A stretch of DNA of 64,000 nt from positions 1-64,000 of the forward strand of contig NZ_JAVJSQ010000010.1 of assembly GCF_040219335.1 (NCBI RefSeq). The letters are read 5' to 3'. A model generated the notes under the pieces. That model worked only from the letters and a program-made list of their open reading frames with translations, was not told the origin of the DNA and did not search any database. Position numbers and translations under genes: made by a program. Positions 1 to 9,309 of this stretch are shown here, piece after piece. Source of the stretch: Gimesia sp. GTDB taxonomy: Bacteria; Planctomycetota; Planctomycetia; Planctomycetales; Planctomycetaceae. Positions within the stretch are counted from its first letter, which is position 1, and every line of letters begins with the position of its first letter.

Positions 1-863
1 AACACGACCACTACCGATGAAGATCCTTGCTGCATAATCGAACCAGGAATAGGCAAACCCACCGTGAGCGGAATGGCGCTAGCCACCGGTGATATATACA
101 ACGCGGTTAAAAATTACCGGCAGCTAGCGCCTTGCCGCTCAGTTTTGTGTGCTGGCTGATGTGCAGCTTTTCCTGTTGGTGCCGATCTGTAGGATGAGTG
201 CGCGCTCCTCTTGTATCAAGTGGGAAGTATCTTGACCAGTGCCGGTGGTGGGGGAGCGTGTTGCCGGTGCTGTTTTTTCACTCAGTCAATTCCTGAGAAA
301 GTTCGTCATGTGGAATCGAGATTATTTCGATCGGCACGCAGGCGTCAAGCAGAATCCGGGGAGTGAGATCGTTGTGAATTTCTTTGAGTTCACGGCGATT
401 GTGCTCCGAAGTGCTCTGAGTATGCTCCGAAATGCGTTGAAATTGTACGAGACAGATCGAACCGGTGCTGTCTGTTCCGGTGAAAAACGCCAAAAATCGA
501 CGGCGATTCAGGTGCTTTTACGTGACTTGTGTCGCGTGTTCCGGTGCACGCATCGTCCGCCTCGCACGCGAAGCACAATTGCGACACTTTACGATTCGGG
601 AAGTGCGAATCAAGGTCAGTCTGTTCAGGAAAGTGCAGGCGAAGTTCAGTGGAGTGGTTCGTCGATCACTGGTCGCAGGAGCTTGATTCAGGAATGGGCA
701 CCAGTCGCCGGTCGTGAATGTAGGAGTCTACTTGTGACTATCAGGCACGAACGTTTTCGCTTAGAGCGTGGCTCGCTGGGTGCACCGCTCGTAGTATTGC
801 TCTGTCAATTTCCTGCTCGCTGCGCACGGCCCGAATTGCATTCGGGCACACCCGGGAAAGTAA
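1..863. other. No supported gene in the left edge
   Basis: I see no convincing gene in this stretch. Open frames exist on both strands, but they overlap one another, lack ribosome binding sites and resemble no family I know. A long plus-strand open frame that starts here and runs on to 3196 is the antisense shadow of cstA. A short minus-strand frame near 278-493 has no recognisable domain. Confidence 0.5.
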
Positions 864-894
864 TTAACCGACGGGCGGAGCGTCCGTCGGTTAA
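864..894 (-). terminator. Hairpin terminator downstream of cstA
   Basis: A perfect 11-bp inverted repeat (TTAACCGACGG at 864-874 and its complement at 884-894, loop of 9) lies 26 bases past the cstA stop on the minus strand. The tract after the stem is only weakly T-rich (TTAATTACTTT), so termination may be partial. Confidence 0.7.
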
Positions 895-919
895 GCGGTT
901 TGTGCTGTACTGGTTACGC

Positions 920-2815
920 TCAGTTCGATCCGCCGGCGGAGGTGGTAGCGACCGCGGGGCGAATTGTGGAGAGTTCCGGCAGCTGTTCTTCGAGGTGCCC
1001 CTTGGACTTGGACCAGACGAGCAGGCCTTCGATCATCATCCAGACCTGGAGGCCGATGACAGCGACGCCGAAGAGGAACAGGTGTTGTTTTTCCGGGTTA
1101 AAGAACCAGCCGGTTTGGCCGTTGAACATGTTCCAGAGCATGGCCCAGGCGGGCATGATCAGCATGACGATCATGGGAACCAGGGCGAAGATGATGGGTT
1201 TGTTGCGACGACGGAGGTAGAAGACGATGACCATGAAGGCCAGGCCGGCAAGCAGCTGGTTGGTGGCACCGAAGAGAGGCCAGAGAATAAGACCGCCACT
1301 ACCGGGACCAGCGGTGGCGCTGGCGGGCATCATCGCGACCATACCACCCAGGGCGACCGCCAGTCCGGTGGCTGCATATTTGTTGGTAAGCGGTTTGATG
1401 TGTACGGTCGCCGCGAGTTCCTGGATGACGTATCGCTGCAGACGCGTAGCGGTGTCGAGTGTGGTGGCAGCGAAGCTGGCCACGAGAACGGCAATGATGC
1501 TGATGCCGAGTTTCATCGGGATGCCGATGGCACCCAGGAAGTTGGCACCGCCGTGAATGAAGGCACCGATTTTGTCTTTCAGGCCGAACGCGCCCCAGCC
1601 TTTGCTGGCGTCGTAACGGGTTTCCCAGGCAGCCAGTCCGGCCAGCTGGGTGTCGGTCCCTGTGGCGAGTGTGGGTTGATAGCTGTAGGCGGCTCCTTCT
1701 CCGACGCGGGTGAAATCACCCATGCCCACGCCGGCACAGCAGGCGAGGATCACGATGACGGCCAGGCCCCCTTCGAGGAGCATGGCACCGTAGCCGACGT
1801 ACTGGGCGTCCATTTCGGATTCGACCTGTTTACTGCTGGTACCGCTGCTGACCAGGCAGTGGAAACCACTGCAGGCACCGCAGGCGATGGTAATAAACAG
1901 GAAGGGCCAGATGGGTGGTGCATCAGCGGGGATGTTCGTGGCAACCGCGGGAGCAGACCCGACGAGGTCTGCTTTTCCGGTGGCACCGGCGACCAGGGCT
2001 CCGATGAGCAGCAGTCCCAGTGCGAGGACGAGCTGGTGGCTGTTGATGAAATCGCGCGGCTGGAGCAGCAGCCAGACCGGCATGACCGAGGCGACGGCAC
2101 AGTAAGCCAGCAGGACGAAGGTCCAGAGGATGACTGCGTTGGGAAACGGTCCCATGTCGGGGATGCCGAACAGTGTGGCGATATTGATGGGCCAGTAGTA
2201 GGCACCCATGTAGATCGAAGCGTAAACAATGACAAGCGCGACGAGCGAGGGGATGAGCAGTTCTGCATTCTGTTTATAGACCATCAGGCCGATGACGATG
2301 GCGATGGGCATGGTAATCCAGACGGGGATGACCGTCTCGGGATAAAGCGAGAAGATGATGGCAATCACCAGGCCGAAGATAGCAAGCACCACGGTCAAAG
2401 CGAGCAACAGGATCAGCAGGAACAGGATACGGGTGCGGGGGGCAATCAGTCTGCCGGCCACTTCACCGACGGTTTGTCCCCGGTTGCGAAGCGACACCAT
2501 CAGCGCGCCGAAGTCGTGGACGGCACCAACGAAAATAGATCCAAAGAGCACCCAGAGGAGTGCAGGCAGCCAGCCCCAGAAGACGGCGATCGCGGGACCA
2601 ACGATCGGTCCGGTGCCGGCGATGCTGGTGAAGTGGTGACCGAAGATGACTTCTTTTTTAGTAGGAACGAAGTCGATATCGTCACGCAGCTGTTTACTGG
2701 GAACTTCCGCATCTGCGTCGACGTTAAAGATTTTCTGGGAGAGCCACTTACCATAAGTGTGGTAAGCGATGATGTAACCGATAAAGGCTCCCGCAGCAAT
2801 CAACAGTGTGGCCAT
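920..2815 (-). CDS. cstA: Carbon starvation protein CstA family transporter
   Basis: This is a polytopic inner-membrane transporter of the CstA/BtsT family, which takes up pyruvate or peptides under carbon limitation. The family is recognised by the N-terminal hallmark at about residues 59-100 (HHFTSIAGTGPIVGPAIAVF, then a WGWLPALLWV...GAVHDF stretch) and by 14 or more hydrophobic segments over 631 residues, slightly shorter than the roughly 700-residue E. coli proteins. The ATG is preceded by GGAG about 10 bases upstream. It is transcribed alone, away from csrA, with its own hairpin terminator. CsrA represses cstA in E. coli; here csrA lies nearby on the opposite strand, but any regulatory link is inference. 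Confidence 0.95.
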   Translation of the reverse strand: MATLLIAAGAFIGYIIAYHTYGKWLSQKIFNVDADAEVPSKQLRDDIDFVPTKKEVIFGHHFTSIAGTGPIVGPAIAVFWGWLPALLWVLFGSIFVGAVHDFGALMVSLRNRGQTVGEVAGRLIAPRTRILFLLILLLALTVVLAIFGLVIAIIFSLYPETVIPVWITMPIAIVIGLMVYKQNAELLIPSLVALVIVYASIYMGAYYWPINIATLFGIPDMGPFPNAVILWTFVLLAYCAVASVMPVWLLLQPRDFINSHQLVLALGLLLIGALVAGATGKADLVGSAPAVATNIPADAPPIWPFLFITIACGACSGFHCLVSSGTSSKQVESEMDAQYVGYGAMLLEGGLAVIVILACCAGVGMGDFTRVGEGAAYSYQPTLATGTDTQLAGLAAWETRYDASKGWGAFGLKDKIGAFIHGGANFLGAIGIPMKLGISIIAVLVASFAATTLDTATRLQRYVIQELAATVHIKPLTNKYAATGLAVALGGMVAMMPASATAGPGSGGLILWPLFGATNQLLAGLAFMVIVFYLRRRNKPIIFALVPMIVMLIMPAWAMLWNMFNGQTGWFFNPEKQHLFLFGVAVIGLQVWMMIEGLLVWSKSKGHLEEQLPELSTIRPAVATTSAGGSN

Positions 2816-3443
2816 TGGTCATTTACTCCAGCGTTTGTCCCGAAAGTGGGGGTCAGGACCGGATTTGATCCGGAAGGTCTGCTTAATCAGAGGGTGAAAC
2901 ACGAGGCAGGTTCTGATTTTCGCCGCAGTAAATCAAGGTGGGATGCGATGTGCGTCAAATCAGAGCGCTACCTACAAGGTTATACATCTGCAGGGGAATT
3001 GGCAATTCAGATTAGCCCCTCGAGGTCCTGTTTATGTCCGTATGTGTGCAAAAATTCATCATTAATGACCAGCCGGGCGTCAAAATCGTTACAGGCGGTA
3101 CGGTTGGGCTATTCGGCAGAGCAGCATGCATCTTTTCTTAATGTGCTCATTTATCCTATCTTAAAAGGAATCTTCTGTGTGGAAAGGTCGATGTAGTTAG
3201 TACCCCCGCGGAACTCATTACTCAGATGCAGGGATGTGGGTCATTGCCGGATCGGGAGTTTTGTGCAGGAACCGCACGGTTCTCCAAGATGGAGTCCCTT
3301 CCGACCGGACTGAATTGTTTTTACTTACTTACGAAATGACAACAGGTGACAAGCTTTTAGTCAAATCGATAAGAGGTTTGTCGCCTCTTCAGATATCACC
3401 TCATTGGCCCAGAAATAATAGATCTACGGAAGGAGTTACTACG
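2816..3443. other. Divergent intergenic region cstA / csrA
   Basis: These 628 bases separate two divergent genes and should hold both promoters. The sequence is AT-richer near 3130-3440, just upstream of csrA. I see no open frame with a ribosome binding site and no recognisable RNA element. Confidence 0.5.
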
Positions 3444-3674
3444 ATGCTTGTATTGTCGAGACAACGCGACGAGAGCATCATCATCGGTGACAATATTGTC
3501 ATTACTATTGTCGATATCCGGGGTGATAAAGTACGGTTAGGAATCCAGGCCCCTACAGAAATTCCAGTACACCGTCAGGAAGTGTATGATGCGATTCAGC
3601 GTGAAAACGCGATGAAAGAAGCGGAAGCGCAGCGTACCCCATCTCAGTCGTCATCCAAAAATGCCAGCGAGTGA
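3444..3674 (+). CDS. csrA: Carbon storage regulator CsrA (RsmA)
   Basis: This small RNA-binding dimer controls translation by binding GGA motifs in mRNA leaders. The 76-residue product begins [20 protein letters not shown] and contains the conserved [11 protein letters not shown] and [13 protein letters not shown] blocks; the Arg in the second block belongs to the RNA-binding face. The longer in-frame extension upstream is not the real start, because AAGGAG lies 8 bases before this ATG and the family begins at MLVLSR. The Ser/Gln-rich tail after residue 60 is typical of planctomycete CsrA proteins. The gene stands alone and ends at a strong hairpin. Confidence 0.97.
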   Translation: MLVLSRQRDESIIIGDNIVITIVDIRGDKVRLGIQAPTEIPVHRQEVYDAIQRENAMKEAEAQRTPSQSSSKNASE

Positions 3675-3745
3675 TCGGCTTTGAACAAAGACGTTCGCCA
3701 GGCGGATCAGGGATTGATTTCAATTAAAGACTAATTGAATACGCC

Positions 3746-3788
3746 ACAGGGGAAAGACTGATACGAAGTCAGTCTTTCCCCTGTTTTT
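3746..3788 (+). terminator. Strong rho-independent terminator of csrA
   Basis: A perfect 16-bp inverted repeat (3746-3761 pairing with 3769-3784, loop of 7) is followed by a T run. It ends csrA transcription. It abuts the stop codon of the convergent methyltransferase gene, so it may also slow transcription from that side. Confidence 0.93.
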
Positions 3789-4473
3789 ATGTTTGCGCAA
3801 GTCGATGTGAGACGGTCCAGTGCCGATCGGAAGTCAGCTGTGCCGCTTCAGGGGGCAGGCCGCAGGTCTGCAGCAGATCCTGAATTTCTGAGAGGGTGAG
3901 CGCGGCGTGCAGGGAGTCGGTCAGCATCTGACGCTGGTGCGGTGTGTCATTCGCGGCGTACTGTCTGACGAGCGATTCGAGATCGACCAGCGAGTTGGGT
4001 CGGGCAAGATCGCGGAGAAACAGGAAGCCACCCGGTTTGATCACGCGCAGCATTTCCTGCAGGATGGGCAAGGGATCCGCGATGTGATGAATCAGGCTGT
4101 TGGCGATGACGCCGTCCACGGAGCTATCCGGGCAGGGCAGCTGTCTGGCGTCAGCGAGTTCCAGTGAGATGCGGTCTGAGAGTTGAACGCTGCGCAGGTT
4201 GTCTGCGGCGACTTTCAGCATTTCGGTAGCGAGGTCGGCAGCGATGATCTGAATCTGCGCGCTACGCTGACAGATTTCTATGGGGATCAGCGCGGTCCCG
4301 GTGCCGGGATCGAGCAGTGTGAGCGGCTGCGAGCTATCTATTTCCGAACCTGCGATGAGCGCGAGGACTTCATCTGCGAAGCGCCGATTAACTTCGCGAT
4401 TGTCCATGGTGTTGTAGCCGAGGGCCTCTTCGCGGGTGTCCATGACTTCGGGTTCGAGTCGACGGGAAAGCAT
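3787..4473 (-). CDS. Class I SAM-dependent methyltransferase
   Basis: This is a 228-residue Rossmann-fold methyltransferase of the Methyltransf_11/25 type. Motif I reads LTLLDPGTGTALIPIEI (SAM binding), followed by the acidic IIAADLATEML and by ELADARQLPCPDSSVDGVIA, then the post-motif RVIKPGGFLFLRD. The start is placed at the ATG giving MLSRRLEPEVMD because GGAAGGAG stands 7 bases upstream; an open extension of 11 codons has no such site. The substrate is unknown; small molecules such as quinones are common for this group. It lies downstream of clpC on the same strand but is separated by a terminator. Confidence 0.85.
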   Translation of the reverse strand: MLSRRLEPEVMDTREEALGYNTMDNREVNRRFADEVLALIAGSEIDSSQPLTLLDPGTGTALIPIEICQRSAQIQIIAADLATEMLKVAADNLRSVQLSDRISLELADARQLPCPDSSVDGVIANSLIHHIADPLPILQEMLRVIKPGGFLFLRDLARPNSLVDLESLVRQYAANDTPHQRQMLTDSLHAALTLSEIQDLLQTCGLPPEAAQLTSDRHWTVSHRLAQT

Positions 4474-4508
4474 GGTCCAGCTCCTTCCGGTTGAATGCAG
4501 ATACAAAA

Positions 4509-4537
4509 AGAGCCCTCAACGTGATAGTGAGGGCTCT
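4509..4537 (-). terminator. Rho-independent terminator of clpC
   Basis: A 10-bp perfect inverted repeat (4509-4518 with 4528-4537) is followed on the minus strand by TTTTTGTAT. It lies 37 bases after the clpC stop. Confidence 0.9.
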
Positions 4538-4573
4538 GAAATTTTATCTTAAGCGTTACTCAGAGAGGAAAGT

Positions 4574-7111
4574 TTAACCTTCGCCTTCTGAAGAACCGCC
4601 TTCGCTGGAACCGACGGTTGCCAGCTCTTCGGTTTCGGCTTCGTAAGAACCTTCGAACTCGAGCCGTTTTTCATCGCCAACTTCAGCGACGGTAACAAGC
4701 ACTTTGTTCTTGCCTTCAAAGGCACCCCGCAGCAGCTCTTCTGCCAGCGGATCTTCGATGTAGCGTTCGACAGAACGACGCAGCGGACGTGCACCGTAGT
4801 CGAGTTCGCCCCCTTCGGAGCCTTTGTCGATGATGAACTCGCGGGTCTGGTCGGTCAGTTCCAGGACAACGCCCTGTTCCTTGAGACGTTTGCGAACCTT
4901 AGCCAGTTCGATATCGACGATCTGCTTGAGTTCTTCGCGGGTCAGTTTCCGGAAGACGACGACTTCGTCGAGACGTCCCAGGAATTCCGGTTTGAACTCT
5001 TTCTGCAGGTCGTGCATCAGATTTCGTTTCATGGCATCGTAGCTGGTGTCATCGTCGGCTTTACGGAACCCGAAGGCATCCCCGTGAGCCATACCCTGAG
5101 CACCGGCGTTGGTGGTCATGATGAGAACGACGTTTTTGAAGTCGACCTTGCGACCGAAGCTGTCGGTCAGGTGGCCTTCTTCCATGATCTGCAGAAGCAT
5201 ATTGAAGACGTCGGGGTGTGCTTTTTCGATTTCGTCAAGCAGCACGACTGCGTAGGGGCGACGCCGAATCTTTTCGGTCAGCTGACCCCCTTCTTCGAAA
5301 CCGACATATCCCGGAGGAGCACCGATCAGACGGCTGACGTTGTGCTTCTCCATGTATTCGCTCATGTCGATCTGAATCAGAGCGGTTTCGTCGCCGAACA
5401 TGAATTCAGCCAGCGTCTTGGCCAGCAGGGTTTTACCAACCCCGGTCGGACCGGAGAAGAGGAAGGCCCCCATCGGTCGTTTGGGATCTTTCAGACCACT
5501 GCGACTGCGTCGGACGGCCTTGGAAACCTGCTTGATGGCTTCGTCCTGGCTGATGACGCGTCTGTGCAGTTCGTCTTCCATGTTGAGCAGACGCACGGTG
5601 TCTTCGCTGGAGAGCCGGGTCAGTGGAACGCCGGTAATCTTGGCGACCACTTCGGCAACGACTTCTGCATCGACGACGCCGTCGACTTCTTTGGATTTTT
5701 CACGCCATTCCTGGGTCAGGGTCTCTTTCCGTTTCTTCAGCTTGTCAGCCTGATCACGCAGGTTGGCTGCCAGTTCGAAGTCCTGGTTAGCGACTGCTTC
5801 TTCCTTGGACTGGTTGAGGCGTTCTGATTCTTCTTCGAGTTCTTTGAGGTCGGGAGGCCGCACCATTGATTTCAGACGGATCCGGGCGCCGGCTTCGTCG
5901 ATCACATCGATGGCTTTATCAGGTAGACAACGACCGGTGATGTAACGCGAAGAGAGTTCGACTGCTTTTTCGAGCGCGTCGTCAGTAATCTGCACCTTGT
6001 GATGCTCTTCGTAGCGTTCCCGCAGACCACGCAAAATTTCGACGGTCTGTTCGTCTGTGGGAGGCTCGACCATTACGTTCTGGAAGCGACGTTCCAGGGC
6101 GCTGTCTTTCTCGATGTATTTACGATATTCGTCCAGGGTGGTAGCACCGATACACTGCAGTTCGCCACGACTCAGAGCAGGTTTCAGTACGTTAGAAGCG
6201 TCGATCGCTCCCTCTGCACCACCAGCGCCAACGAGGGTGTGCAACTCGTCGATGAACAGAATCGTGTTCTTGGCACGACGGACTTCGTTCATGACGGCTT
6301 TGATGCGTTCTTCGAACTGACCGCGGTACTTGGTACCGGCGACCATCATGGCGAGGTCGAGTACGACGATGCGACGATCGCGGAGCAGGTCCGGAACTTC
6401 GCCGTCGACGACCATCTGGGCGAACCCTTCGACGATCGCGGTTTTACCAACGCCTGCTTCACCCAGCAGAACGGGGTTGTTTTTCTGACGGCGGCAGAGG
6501 ATCTGAATGACGCGTTCGATTTCCTTAGAACGACCGATGACCGGATCGAGCTTCTTCTGCTTGGCCAGTTCGGTCAGGTCGCGACCAAAGCTGTCCAGAG
6601 CGGGGGTCTTGCTCTTGCCGGCTTTCTGGCTGCCGGTACCGGGAGTCCGTTCGCCAGCCTCACCCCCTTCCAGGCCGTGGCCCAGCAGGTTGAGAACTTC
6701 TTCGCGGACTTCTTCCAGTTTCAGACCCAGGTTCATCAGGACCTGAGCGGCGACGCCGTCCTGTTCACGCAGCAGGCCGAGCAGCAGGTGCTCTGTACCT
6801 ACGTAGTTGTGATTCAGGTTGCGGGCCTCTTCCATCGCGTATTCGATGACCTTCTTGGCGCGGGGCGTCTGGGGGAGTTTGCCCATGGTGACCATGTCTG
6901 GTCCGGACTGGACAATCTTCTCAACTTCCAGACGGATCTTGCGCAGATCCACATCGAGATTTTTCAATACATTGGCTGCGACTCCTGAGCCTTCCTTGAC
7001 TAAACCCAGAAGGATATGTTCGGTCCCGATATATTCGTGATTGAACCGCTGGGCCTCCTGATTGGCCAGCTGCATCACCTTTCGAGCTCGATCTGTAAAC
7101 CGCTCGTACAT
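4574..7111 (-). CDS. clpC: ATP-dependent Clp protease ATPase subunit ClpC
   Basis: This Hsp100 unfoldase feeds proteins to ClpP in the cytoplasm. The order of domains is two Clp_N repeats (residues 1-145), AAA+ domain 1 with Walker A GEAGVGKT near residue 218 and Walker [10 protein letters not shown], a UVR/middle domain rich in charged residues near 420-470, AAA+ domain 2 with GPTGVGKT near 553, and the C-terminal D2-small domain. At 845 residues it matches ClpC rather than ClpB, which has a longer coiled coil, or ClpA. An AGGAGA site precedes the ATG. The tail is unusually rich in Glu, Gly and Ser. No CIRCE or CtsR box was recognised upstream. Confidence 0.97.
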   Translation of the reverse strand: MYERFTDRARKVMQLANQEAQRFNHEYIGTEHILLGLVKEGSGVAANVLKNLDVDLRKIRLEVEKIVQSGPDMVTMGKLPQTPRAKKVIEYAMEEARNLNHNYVGTEHLLLGLLREQDGVAAQVLMNLGLKLEEVREEVLNLLGHGLEGGEAGERTPGTGSQKAGKSKTPALDSFGRDLTELAKQKKLDPVIGRSKEIERVIQILCRRQKNNPVLLGEAGVGKTAIVEGFAQMVVDGEVPDLLRDRRIVVLDLAMMVAGTKYRGQFEERIKAVMNEVRRAKNTILFIDELHTLVGAGGAEGAIDASNVLKPALSRGELQCIGATTLDEYRKYIEKDSALERRFQNVMVEPPTDEQTVEILRGLRERYEEHHKVQITDDALEKAVELSSRYITGRCLPDKAIDVIDEAGARIRLKSMVRPPDLKELEEESERLNQSKEEAVANQDFELAANLRDQADKLKKRKETLTQEWREKSKEVDGVVDAEVVAEVVAKITGVPLTRLSSEDTVRLLNMEDELHRRVISQDEAIKQVSKAVRRSRSGLKDPKRPMGAFLFSGPTGVGKTLLAKTLAEFMFGDETALIQIDMSEYMEKHNVSRLIGAPPGYVGFEEGGQLTEKIRRRPYAVVLLDEIEKAHPDVFNMLLQIMEEGHLTDSFGRKVDFKNVVLIMTTNAGAQGMAHGDAFGFRKADDDTSYDAMKRNLMHDLQKEFKPEFLGRLDEVVVFRKLTREELKQIVDIELAKVRKRLKEQGVVLELTDQTREFIIDKGSEGGELDYGARPLRRSVERYIEDPLAEELLRGAFEGKNKVLVTVAEVGDEKRLEFEGSYEAETEELATVGSSEGGSSEGEG

Positions 7112-7719
7112 AACTCGTTTCTCCTATGGCCCAGTACCATTGCGGGCGCTGTTGGATGAACACTGACTCCCCTGACTGGAAACCGGCGGGTTCAGTCGCA
7201 GGGAGCATTTCTCCCAAACTATAATGCTAATTCGATTGTTTCTTGTCTTTTAAAATTCAAAAACGCTGTTTATTTAACCCGAACGGCGTTAAACAACAAA
7301 CAACGCACTGAATGGATTCGTTGCTGACAGTGATTCAGGAATGGTTCCCAGAGAATAATACGTCACTCACAAAAAAACGTCGAGGAATTTCCCCAAACTA
7401 CTGTCAGTTCATCATAGGAAGTAACTGAATAATCACAACTTACTAAAATAAGCTGTCTATCTTAACACGTCGTCTTTCAGCGGGTGTCACATTGGAAATA
7501 CCCCCTCTCTTCCCTGATGAGGGTTAACGGAGTTTTTCATCGTACGAAACCTGCAAAATCCGCAAATTCGACAGGCCCGGTAAAGTTAATTCTAGTACCC
7601 ATACCCAAATGTAGCAAGATAAGCATTCAATCGGTTAAGCTAAATAAGTTACGATTGCCTGTCGGGACGTCTTTCGAAGTCTACTTACCTCTCCCGTTTT
7701 GAGAAAATACCTGAGACCG
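7112..7719. other. Divergent intergenic region clpC / thiamine fusion gene
   Basis: These 608 bases lie between divergent genes and are A+T-rich from about 7210 to 7460, as expected for promoters. I looked for a TPP riboswitch ahead of the thiamine gene and did not find its conserved core. A single GCGGGTGTC (7480-7488) matches the motif dispersed at 26.9-31.1 kb, but one copy here may be chance. Confidence 0.45.
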
Positions 7720-9282
7720 ATGCAACATTTACTTACCGCCGGCGCACAGCGTGCCCTGGCGCTGGCAGAACTGATCGCCAATAATTCAAATGATCAGGTA
7801 ACGAATCCCCGGCATCTGCTGGCGGCTCTGGCGCATGAAGAGTCCCGGGCTGCCGAGATTCTGCAGTCGCATGGAATCGAGCAAAGCCAGATATTGCAGG
7901 AATTTAAGCTGACTCTGCCGGACTCAGAGGCCAAATCCGATCTGTTCGCGACAGAAGTTCCTCTGGAACTCTCCCAGGCCCTGTTTCGGTTTCCTCAGTT
8001 AAAGGATGTTCTTAATCGAGCGCTGGAACAGGCCAGTCAGACCAGTCTGCCGGTCGAAATCGGCAGCGAGCATCTGTTGTGGGGCGTCTTGAAGACCGAA
8101 GGACCTCACACGGATTGGCTGGTGAATCAGGGGGCCATTTCTTCGGATTCGCTGGCAGCCTCATTTCCGGGCGAACATCAGCAGGCAGGCGATCCGATCG
8201 ATGTCGATTTCGCTTTTCGCACGGTTCCCGCGACTGTCAGCGATCAGACGAATACATTCCGTACCATCGATGCCGCCGCGAATCGTCTGCGGGAAGGACT
8301 GCGGGTGGTGGAAGACTTTCTGCGGTTTACGCTGGACGATGCGCATCTGACGCGATTGCTGAAAACCACCCGGCATCAGTTGACTGAAGCCCTGCAGTTC
8401 ATCGGCCAGGAATCCCTGATCGCCAGCCGCGACACGCTCAATGATGTGGGAACCGCGATCAGCTCGACCTCCGAGTTTGACCGCCCTTCCCTGGAACATC
8501 TGGTTCAGGCCAACCTCAAGCGGGTGCAGGAAGCAGCGCGAACGCTGGAGGAGTTTGGGAAACTGATCTCCGTAGAGGCAGCCGCTATCTTTAAACAGAT
8601 GCGGTACTCACTCTATACTCTGGAAAAGAGCGTGCTGACCAGTGTCTCGAGCCAACACCGGCTTGAGGACTGTCAACTCTATCTGCTGGCGACAGAATCG
8701 ATGTGCCATCATGGTTGCGGACCTGCAATTCGTGAGGCTGTCGCAGCCGGTGTCCGCATCGTGCAGATCCGCGAAAAAGAAATGTCAGATCGTCAACTGC
8801 TCGAACATGGCAGGCGGGCCCGGGAATGGACGCGGGAAGCAGGAGCCATTCTGATCATGAATGACCGTCCGGACCTTGCAGTTGCGATAGACGCCGATGG
8901 CGTGCATGTGGGACAGGACGAACTGCCGGTGCGTGAAGTCAGACAGATCGTCGGCTCCCGTCGCCTGATTGGTGTCTCGACGCATAATATCGAACAGGCA
9001 CGACAGGCCGTGCTGGATGGAGCCGACTATATTGGCGTCGGTCCCACCTTTACCACGGCTACGAAACAATTTGCTGAAGAAGAATATGCGGGACTGGATT
9101 TCGTAAAGCAGGTTGCTGCCGAGATCACCCTGCCCTGGTTTGCGATCGGCGGCATCAACGCAGAGAACCTTCCGGAAGTTCTGCAGGCCGGAGCGACGCG
9201 TGTTGCTGTCAGTGGTGTGATCTGCAGGCATGAGCAGCCGGGGCAGATCACGCGAGATTTATTAGACCAGTTTACCCATTGA
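7720..9282 (+). CDS. thiE: Clp_N-like / ThiD2 / ThiE trifunctional fusion (thiamine phosphate synthase)
   Basis: The 520-residue protein has three parts. Residues 1-145 resemble two ClpC N-terminal repeats (LLTAGAQRALALAELIANN and a second block SEHLLWGVLKTEG). Residues 177-307 match ThiD2, a kinase that makes HMP diphosphate from HMP phosphate (NRLREGLRVVEDFLRF, RVQEAARTLEEFGKL). Residues 320-517 are ThiE, which joins HMP-PP with thiazole phosphate: QIREKEMSD, NDRPDLAVAIDADGVHVGQ, YIGVGPTFTTATK and AIGGINAEN are all present. The ATG start is preferred to an upstream TTG because MQHLLTAG aligns with ClpC starts. ThiD2-ThiE fusion is known; the added Clp_N part is the odd feature. Confidence 0.9.
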   Translation: MQHLLTAGAQRALALAELIANNSNDQVTNPRHLLAALAHEESRAAEILQSHGIEQSQILQEFKLTLPDSEAKSDLFATEVPLELSQALFRFPQLKDVLNRALEQASQTSLPVEIGSEHLLWGVLKTEGPHTDWLVNQGAISSDSLAASFPGEHQQAGDPIDVDFAFRTVPATVSDQTNTFRTIDAAANRLREGLRVVEDFLRFTLDDAHLTRLLKTTRHQLTEALQFIGQESLIASRDTLNDVGTAISSTSEFDRPSLEHLVQANLKRVQEAARTLEEFGKLISVEAAAIFKQMRYSLYTLEKSVLTSVSSQHRLEDCQLYLLATESMCHHGCGPAIREAVAAGVRIVQIREKEMSDRQLLEHGRRAREWTREAGAILIMNDRPDLAVAIDADGVHVGQDELPVREVRQIVGSRRLIGVSTHNIEQARQAVLDGADYIGVGPTFTTATKQFAEEEYAGLDFVKQVAAEITLPWFAIGGINAENLPEVLQAGATRVAVSGVICRHEQPGQITRDLLDQFTH

Positions 9283-9309
9283 TTATTCTGTGAAAGCACA
9301 AAGCTGAAG

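Noticed and set aside
1750-2799. Minus-strand frames 1750-2268 and 2500-2799 as separate genes
   Set aside because: They are alternate frames of cstA on the same strand, Ser/Pro-rich and without ribosome sites.
239-3196. A plus-strand open frame of 985 codons
   Set aside because: It is antisense to cstA, has no family resemblance, is rich in Asp, Glu, Gly and His as expected from reading GC-rich coding DNA backwards, and extends into non-coding flanks.
4999-6988. Long plus-strand open frames opposite clpC (5012-5827, 5999-6988)
   Set aside because: These are shadows of the strongly conserved clpC gene on the other strand, without ribosome sites or domains.
7112-7480. CIRCE or CtsR operator upstream of clpC
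   Set aside because: I searched by eye for TTAGCACTC-N9-GAGTGCTAA and for the CtsR heptad repeat and found neither.
7480-7719. Possible TPP riboswitch before the thiamine fusion gene
   Set aside because: A CTGAGA occurs at 7711 beside the start codon, but the rest of the conserved thi-box is missing and the spacing is wrong.
7440-7720. Small open frame 7484-7702 upstream of the thiamine gene
   Set aside because: No ribosome binding site and no similarity; it overlaps the expected promoter region.
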